DNA of 64,000 nt from contig CALATN010000218.1 in the NCBI GenBank assembly GCA_937891895.1, forward strand, positions 9,472-73,471. The letters run 5' to 3'. The DNA is from an uncultured Clostridia bacterium. GTDB lineage: Bacteria > Bacillota > Clostridia > Oscillospirales > Ruminococcaceae. The translations under genes and the position numbers were made by a program. Below the pieces are notes generated by a model. The model saw nothing but the letters and a program-made list of their open reading frames with translations. It was not told the DNA's origin and did no database searches. The stretch's first letter is position 1, and each line of letters begins with the position of its first letter. Positions 59,339 through 64,000 of the stretch are shown here, in pieces.

Positions 59339-59397
59339 TATAAATTCGTCCTTTCTTGGATTTGAAACCGCCTTTTTCAAGGCAATAAACCTCACTT

Positions 59398-59426
59398 ATT
59401 GTAACATATTTTTTTATTTCTTGCAA
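59398..59426 (-). promoter_or_regulatory. Promoter of glgP
   Basis: On the minus strand, TTGCAA (59421-59426), a 17-base spacer and TACAAT (59398-59403), about 60 bases before the glgP start. Confidence 0.7.
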
Positions 59427-59479
59427 CTATTTTGTGCAATAATTACGCAGAATAAACATTTTGATAATTTAAAGTTTAT

Positions 59480-59711
59480 AAATTATAATTTAGCGGGGAG
59501 AGTGTGGAGACCTATTGAGGGAGACCCTTTTGAAAAAGGGTCATCCCTCAAACTCCCTCCCTAAAACTTCTAATGTAATTTTCTATATGGGGCTTTAGCC
59601 CCATATAGAAAATTAGACTAAAAGTCTTTGGAAAGGGGTCTGGGGAATAACCTTTCCTCAGAAAGGTTTTCCCCAGTAAGTTCCCGCACCCTCCCCGTTA
59701 AATTCCAATTT
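59480..59711. mobile_element. MITE-like element with imperfect terminal inverted repeats
   Basis: Ends: 59480-59507 and 59684-59711 are inverted copies of about 28 bases with about five mismatches (AATTTA.CGGGGAG.GTG.GG shared). Inside are a 17-bp nested stem (59515-59551), a perfect 18-bp palindrome (59577-59614), AGACT/AGTCT (59615-59627) and a 16-bp stem with one bulge (59640-59676). No transposase frame is present. It lies between the glgP promoter and the phage cassette. Target duplications are not evident. Confidence 0.65.
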
Positions 59712-59780
59712 GTACAATAGTTGCACATCTCATTTGTAGGTTGCTACAAAACTTCAGAAAACCCAAAAATATTTTTCCGA

Positions 59781-59817
59781 AAGTTGCACGTTCGCGTGCA
59801 ACTTTTTTGTTTTTTCA
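59781..59817 (+). terminator. Strong terminator or attenuator before the terminase genes
   Basis: AAGTTGCACG pairs with CGTGCAACTT around a TTCG tetraloop (59781-59804), then TTTTTGTTTTTT. No + strand gene lies upstream, so it may be an attenuator in the phage leader or insulation. Confidence 0.8.
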
Positions 59818-59870
59818 GCCTTTTTGTGTAGGGCGAACGCAAAGGTGCCCTGCGGAAAGGGGGTGAACGT

Positions 59871-60377
59871 GTGCAGAATCTCACTAAGGCACAGAAAAAG
59901 TTCTTGTACCATTTCTTCAGAAGCAGGAATGTTGAAGAGGCTTCCGCCGCCTGCGGCTTTTCTCACGACTCCGCTTATGAGGAGGGTATGAAAATTCTTT
60001 CTCACCCTCAGGCATTCGGGTTTCTTGCTTCTATGGCTGTTACGATGAAGAAGGCTTCGTGCAGTACGGTTGAGGACGCTCTCGAAAGGCTTATCAACGG
60101 CAGGATAAACGATGCGGTTATTCTTGCTGAAACGAGTCAGGAGGAGCTTACCGAAGCGGATATAAGAAAGCTTGACCTTTATAATGTGTCGGAATTCAAA
60201 ATCGGCAAGGGTGTCTGCGAAATCAAGTTTGCAGACAGGCTCAAGGCCATTGAAAAGCTGAACGAAATCCGCACGGGCAAGGCTGTTGATGACCTTGCAC
60301 AGAGCTTCTTTGACGCAATCGGCAAGGCTGCCGATAGTACGGTTGCCGAAAGTACAGCTGCCGAAAATGAAAATTAA
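59871..60377 (+). CDS. Phage terminase small subunit-like protein
   Basis: 168 residues. The N-terminus (LTKAQKKFLYHFFRSRNVEE, ASAACGFSHDSAYEEG) is a helix-turn-helix of the kind that recognises packaging sites. A helical core follows (IRKLDLYNVSEFKIGKGVCE, IKFADRLKAIEKLNEI). The GTG start follows AAAGGGGGTGA. The large subunit follows 21 bases downstream, which supports the call. The C-terminus ends in Thr/Ala/Glu-rich residues. Confidence 0.82.
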   Translation: MQNLTKAQKKFLYHFFRSRNVEEASAACGFSHDSAYEEGMKILSHPQAFGFLASMAVTMKKASCSTVEDALERLINGRINDAVILAETSQEELTEADIRKLDLYNVSEFKIGKGVCEIKFADRLKAIEKLNEIRTGKAVDDLAQSFFDAIGKAADSTVAESTAAENEN

Positions 60378-60398
60378 CACGGAACGGAGGTCGGTTGT

Positions 60399-61655
60399 TT
60401 GGCGAAATTCACACAGTTCTCTCAGAAACAGCTTACGGTGCTGACGTGGTGGAGAACGGAAAGCTATAAGGATTGTGATGCCGTTATCTGCGACGGTGCC
60501 GTGCGAAGCGGCAAGACACTTTGTATGTCGCTTTCCTTTGCGGCATGGGCCATGGCGAATTTCAACGGCGGTACATTTGCAATCTGCGGCAAGACGGTTA
60601 CTTCGCTGAAAAGAAACGTTATTACGCCGCTGCTGTCATCACTCAGGGGACTTGGTTTTCGCTGTACCGAAAAGGTAAGCGCAAGCTGCGCTGATATTTC
60701 GGCAGGCGGCAGGACCAACCGTTTCTACTTTTTCGGCGGCAAGGACGAAGGCTCTGCGGCACTTATCCAAGGCATCACACTCAGCGGTGTAATGCTTGAC
60801 GAGGTGGTGCTTATGCCCCGTTCCTTCGTGGAACAGGCGCTGGCGAGATGTTCGGTAAGCGGCTCGAAAATCTGGTTCAGCTGTAATCCTTCATATCCGT
60901 ATCACTGGTTCTACCGTGAATGGGTGCTCAAAGCAAAGGAGAAGAAAGCGCTGTATCTGCATTTCACAATGGACGACAATCCGTCACTTTCGGAGGAAGT
61001 CCGTGAAAGATACAAGCGGCTTTATTCGGGCACGTTCTATGACAGGTTCGTGCTGGGAAAATGGGTTGCGGCAGAGGGTCTGGTGTATCCGATTTTTTCA
61101 GAGAAAAAGCACATTGCACGCAAGCTTCCCGAATGCTTTGAGAAGTACGTTGTTTCCTGCGATTACGGAACAGTCAATCCGTCCTCCTTCGGCCTTTGGG
61201 GAAGAAGTGGCGGGACGTGGTACAGAATTACCGAGTATTATTACAGTTCAAAACGGGAGGGTATGTCAAGAACTGACGAGGAACATTACGAGGGGCTATG
61301 CAAGCTCATAGGCGACAGACGGGTTGAGGGAGTAATCGTTGACCCGTCAGCAGCATCTTTTATTGAATGTATCCGCCGTCACGGCAAATATCCCGTTACA
61401 AAGGCACAGAATGACGTGCTGTCAGGCATAAGACGCTGTTCCGACGCCCTGCGGGACGGAAAGCTTATGTTCAGTGAGGACTGCACGGACATTCTTCGGG
61501 AATTTTCCTTGTACCGCTGGGATGAAAGCCGCAGCGGTGATGTTCCCATCAAGGAAAATGACCACGCTATGGATGATATGAGGTATTTTGTGACAAGTCC
61601 GTTTTTCCGTGAGGATTGCGGCGGTTTCTGGGCAGGAAACGTTACAAGAAATTAG
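60399..61655 (+). CDS. Phage terminase large subunit (PBSX-type)
   Basis: 418 residues. The packaging ATPase and nuclease: Walker A CDGAVRSGKTLC, Walker B VMLDEVVLMP, the coupling motif region WFSCNPSYPYHWFYREW, and a C-terminal RNase H-like nuclease with Asp residues in VVSCDYGTVNPSSFGLWG and EGVIVDPSAASFIE. A TTG start follows CGGAGGTCGG. Length and motifs look intact, so it could be active. Confidence 0.92.
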   Translation: MAKFTQFSQKQLTVLTWWRTESYKDCDAVICDGAVRSGKTLCMSLSFAAWAMANFNGGTFAICGKTVTSLKRNVITPLLSSLRGLGFRCTEKVSASCADISAGGRTNRFYFFGGKDEGSAALIQGITLSGVMLDEVVLMPRSFVEQALARCSVSGSKIWFSCNPSYPYHWFYREWVLKAKEKKALYLHFTMDDNPSLSEEVRERYKRLYSGTFYDRFVLGKWVAAEGLVYPIFSEKKHIARKLPECFEKYVVSCDYGTVNPSSFGLWGRSGGTWYRITEYYYSSKREGMSRTDEEHYEGLCKLIGDRRVEGVIVDPSAASFIECIRRHGKYPVTKAQNDVLSGIRRCSDALRDGKLMFSEDCTDILREFSLYRWDESRSGDVPIKENDHAMDDMRYFVTSPFFREDCGGFWAGNVTRN

Positions 61656-61671
61656 GAATTCGGAGGAAAAA

Positions 61672-62835
61672 ATGAACATTATCAAAAGATTTTTGAGCCG
61701 AGATACTGACGTCAAGCCTGTTGAATGCGGCGTGGTAAGCGGAGGCAGATTTACCGAAAAGGGTGTAAATCTGTTCACGCTTCAGCCTGGCGGTGCAAAT
61801 GAACGTCAGCTTTATGACAATCTGCGTTATTCCGTGCCGATTGTCGATGCGGCTATTCAGAAAATTATCAGACTCGTGGGCGGCTATAAGGTAATCTGCA
61901 CAGACGAACACTGGCAGGCTGAAATGGACAGATTTGTGGAGGAAATCCCCGTTGGCACAAGCGGCGTATCACTCTATTCGTTTACGGATATGTTTCTTGA
62001 CAGCCTGCTTACCTACGGGTCTGCGGCGGCGGAAATGCTTGTAAACCGTCAGAGCGGCGAGGTGGAGGGAATTGCTCCGCTTAACATCAACCGCTTCTGT
62101 TGCCGTGCCGGGGCAAATCCCTGCGACAGACGTTATTTTATGCTTGGTGAGGATGAGGAGTGGTACTCCGCAAACAATCCTCAGTTTATTTTGTACGGTG
62201 CACTCAACCCCAACACGAAGAATCCTGACGGTCAGTCTATTCTCCGTGGTCTGCCCTGCATTTCAGCTGTGCTGATGAGGATTTATCAGTGCATAGGTCA
62301 GAACTTTGACCGTGTTGGCAATGTGCGTTACGCCGTAACCTACAAGCCGTCAGACAGCAGCGAAATGGCTTTTGCCAAGGAGCGTGCTCAGCAGATTGCA
62401 AAGGAATGGAGCGAGGGGATGAATGCTATGCGCTGCGGCGAGGTGCGTGACTTCGTTGCGGTCGGTGACGTGGGGATAAAGGTTATCGGTGCCGATAATC
62501 AGATTATCGACACGGAAATTCCAGTGCGTCAGCTTCTTGAGCAGATTGTTGCAAAGCTTTCCGTTCCGCCGTTTCTTCTCGGTCTTACCTGGTCTTCAAC
62601 GGAGAGAATGTCCTCTCAGCAGGCGGATATTCTCACATCTGAGCTGGAATTCTACCGCCGACAGCTTACACCTGTCATCAAGCAGGTCTGCAACACCTAT
62701 CTCACGCTTATCGGCGGAGCGGGTGCGGTTTCCGTGGAGTGGGACAATATCAATCTCCAGGACGAGGCTGTCCTTGCACAGGCAAGACTCCACAACGCAC
62801 AGGCGGCAAAAATCGAAAAGGAAATTGGAATGTAA
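61672..62835 (+). CDS. Phage portal protein
   Basis: 387 residues. The portal forms the DNA entry ring of the capsid. Family features: NLRYSVPIVDAAIQKIIRLV near the start, GSAAAEMLVNRQSGEVEGIA, IFYGALNP-type segment (FILYGALNPNTKNPDGQSIL) and LSVPPFLLGLTWSSTERMSS near the C-terminus. The ATG at 61672 follows CGGAGGAAAA. It follows terL directly, as in most tailed phages. Confidence 0.9.
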   Translation: MNIIKRFLSRDTDVKPVECGVVSGGRFTEKGVNLFTLQPGGANERQLYDNLRYSVPIVDAAIQKIIRLVGGYKVICTDEHWQAEMDRFVEEIPVGTSGVSLYSFTDMFLDSLLTYGSAAAEMLVNRQSGEVEGIAPLNINRFCCRAGANPCDRRYFMLGEDEEWYSANNPQFILYGALNPNTKNPDGQSILRGLPCISAVLMRIYQCIGQNFDRVGNVRYAVTYKPSDSSEMAFAKERAQQIAKEWSEGMNAMRCGEVRDFVAVGDVGIKVIGADNQIIDTEIPVRQLLEQIVAKLSVPPFLLGLTWSSTERMSSQQADILTSELEFYRRQLTPVIKQVCNTYLTLIGGAGAVSVEWDNINLQDEAVLAQARLHNAQAAKIEKEIGM

Positions 62836-62856
62836 ATTAACAGGAGGAATACTATT

Positions 62857-63822
62857 ATGTTTAATTCTATCAAAATTGAAAAGGGTCTCTATAATCTTTC
62901 CGGCAAGTCTTTTTCTCAGGCACTTGAAGCCCTTGACCCATCCGAAAACTACACAGACGGTCTTGCAAAGCTTGACGCATTTGAACGTCAGCTCAAGCGC
63001 TTTGACATCAAGGTAAAGGGCGTAAACGCTGACAAGGTGGATAAGTTCTTCCAGTCCGCAGAAAGTGCACTTCTTTTCCCTGAGTTTGTAAGACGTGCTG
63101 TAGAAAGCGGTCTTAACAGCGGCTGCGTAAACAAGATTACAGCGGCAATGAGCGTTGCAGATGGCATCGATTGCCGCGGCATCGTGCTTTCTGACGGTGA
63201 AACAGCTTATGATACTGAAATTACTGTCGGCGGTACACTTCCCGAAAGCAGCATTTCTCTCACATCCGCGCCGATCACACTCAAGAAGTTTGCACGTCTT
63301 ATCAACGCTCCATACGAGGCAATCAGACAGCAGCGTCTTGACGTTTTTGCAGTAGCTCTCCGTGCAGTAGGCGCAAAGCTTGCAAAGGCAATTGAAGCAT
63401 CTGCAATCACAGCTGTACAGGCTTCTGCTGAAACAGTTTCCATGACAGGCGGTGAGTTCAACTATTCCGAGCTTGCTTCTTTCTGGGGCAAGTTCACAAA
63501 CTGCGAAATGAACGCAGTTGTATGTTCACCTGCAACAGCCGCAAAAATTCTCGCGTTCGATGAAATGAACAAGGCTGTTACAACAAACGGCGGCAATATG
63601 ATTACACCATTCGGTGCAGAAATCGTTGTTTCTTCCGCAGTTGCAGACGACGTTGCAATCGGTATGGACAAGACCTGCGCACTCGAATTCATCAGAGGCG
63701 GAGAGGTTGTAGTTGAGGTTGACAAGCTTATCTCCAAGCTTTCCGAAGCAGCAGCCGTTGCAGTAAACGCAGGCTTCTCCGTAATCTCCGCAGATGCAGT
63801 AAAGGTACTTAATATCGCATAA
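62857..63822 (+). CDS. Probable phage major capsid protein
   Basis: 321 residues. Gene order after the portal and features such as GIVLSDGETAYDTEITVGGT, LKKFARLINAPYEAIRQQRL, AIEASAITAVQASAETVS and VVCSPATAAKILAFDEMN suggest an HK97-fold capsid protein. No protease or scaffold gene lies between portal and capsid; residues about 1-80 (FSQALEALDPSENYTDGLAK) are helical and could act as a built-in scaffold. An encapsulin-like shell is a less likely alternative because a portal is present. CAGGAGGAATAC precedes the ATG. Confidence 0.75.
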   Translation: MFNSIKIEKGLYNLSGKSFSQALEALDPSENYTDGLAKLDAFERQLKRFDIKVKGVNADKVDKFFQSAESALLFPEFVRRAVESGLNSGCVNKITAAMSVADGIDCRGIVLSDGETAYDTEITVGGTLPESSISLTSAPITLKKFARLINAPYEAIRQQRLDVFAVALRAVGAKLAKAIEASAITAVQASAETVSMTGGEFNYSELASFWGKFTNCEMNAVVCSPATAAKILAFDEMNKAVTTNGGNMITPFGAEIVVSSAVADDVAIGMDKTCALEFIRGGEVVVEVDKLISKLSEAAAVAVNAGFSVISADAVKVLNIA

Positions 63823-63840
63823 ATTATAATTTGTCGAGCA

Positions 63841-64000
63841 ATAATGGGTTTCCAAAGGGGACGGTGTCCCCTTTGGTAGGGTTTTTAGGGGCAACGCCCC
63901 TAAATCGCTCTCCGCAGAGAGCGAAATCCCTGCTTGCGTCCGCAGACGCGCCTTAAAAGCGCTCTGGAGAGGGAATTTTGAAGCGACAGCTTCAAAAGGG
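63841..64000 (+). repeat. Multi-hairpin repeat array, copy B (cut by the window end)
   Basis: 63841-63908 is nearly identical to 19281-19348 of copy A. Hairpins: 63852-63876, 63884-63904, 63905-63924 (TCGCTCTC, loop CGCA), 63936-63949 (GCGTC, loop CGCA) and 63976-63997 (TTTTGAAGC, loop GACA). It starts 18 bases after the capsid-like gene. Confidence 0.9.

Noticed and set aside
63841..64000. Phage attachment site at the end of the head cassette
   Set aside because: The sequence is another copy of the host-wide hairpin array found also at 19.3 kb, and no integrase or direct repeat flanking the cassette is visible.

Overview
The window reads as the chromosome of a motile, low-to-mid GC, Gram-positive (monoderm) Clostridia member, most likely an Oscillospiraceae/Ruminococcus-type gut or rumen bacterium. 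The grounds are a Firmicutes-style fla/che operon with a CheC-FliN fusion (FliY), CheC and CheD, no L- or P-ring genes, frequent TTG and GTG starts behind strong GGAGG sites, TTGACA-17-TATAAT promoters and a CcpA-type cre site. This is inference from gene content; no 16S or other rRNA is present. I see no tRNA, rRNA or CRISPR array.

Layout. (1) 1-12.0 kb: the last codons of an upstream gene, then a large carbohydrate-uptake locus: a giant substrate-binding protein with two N-terminal carbohydrate-binding-like domains, a MalF/MalG-type permease pair, a secreted beta-propeller/TPR/membrane-anchored protein, a YIP1-like membrane protein, a secreted DUF5696-type protein that looks like it contains a TIM barrel, and a second permease pair. 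No ATPase is encoded, so a shared MsiK/MsmK-type ATPase elsewhere is implied. (2) 12.2-19.3 kb: thyA and folA (thymidylate and folate recycling), a sirtuin, a Thr/Glu-rich lipoprotein, nadC and a two-headed dehydratase-activase protein. (3) 19.3-21.1 kb: a small membrane protein and an MmcQ/HAD fusion between two multi-hairpin repeat arrays. (4) 21.1-28.9 kb: arginine genes argJ, argB, argD and argF interleaved with two PH-like membrane paralogues and two alpha/beta hydrolases; argC, argG and argH are not here. A DUF975-type membrane protein follows. (5) 30.2-56.3 kb: a near-complete flagellar operon: flgB-flgC-fliE-fliF-fliG-fliH-fliI-fliJ-fliK-flgD-(TIGR02530 type)-flgE-flbD-motA, then motB-fliM-fliY-cheY-fliO-fliP-fliQ-fliR-flhB-flhA-fliA-flgF/G-flgG-cheC-cheD. 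fliL, flhF, flhG, cheA, cheW and cheB are missing from their usual places. (6) 56.4-59.3 kb, minus strand: a membrane-anchored XRE regulator and glycogen phosphorylase. (7) 59.5-64 kb: a MITE-like element, then a compact phage head cassette (small and large terminase, portal, capsid-like protein) ending in another copy of the hairpin array.

The most unusual feature is not a protein. Intergenic spaces through the window are packed with strings of short, nearly perfect hairpins with 2-5 nt loops. Copies at about 19.3 kb and 63.8 kb share identical flanks, yet several stems differ by compensatory changes that keep pairing. A second hairpin frame recurs after argF and after flgE, with different hairpins plugged into it. 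Together they suggest a modular, structure-selected repeat family. Other points of interest are a shared structured leader in front of thyA and the flagellar operon, a perfect cre site upstream of the flagellar promoter, a FlgD with a long extra C-terminal region, a FliY whose FliM-like CheY-binding motif sits mid-protein, and the stripped-down phage head cassette.
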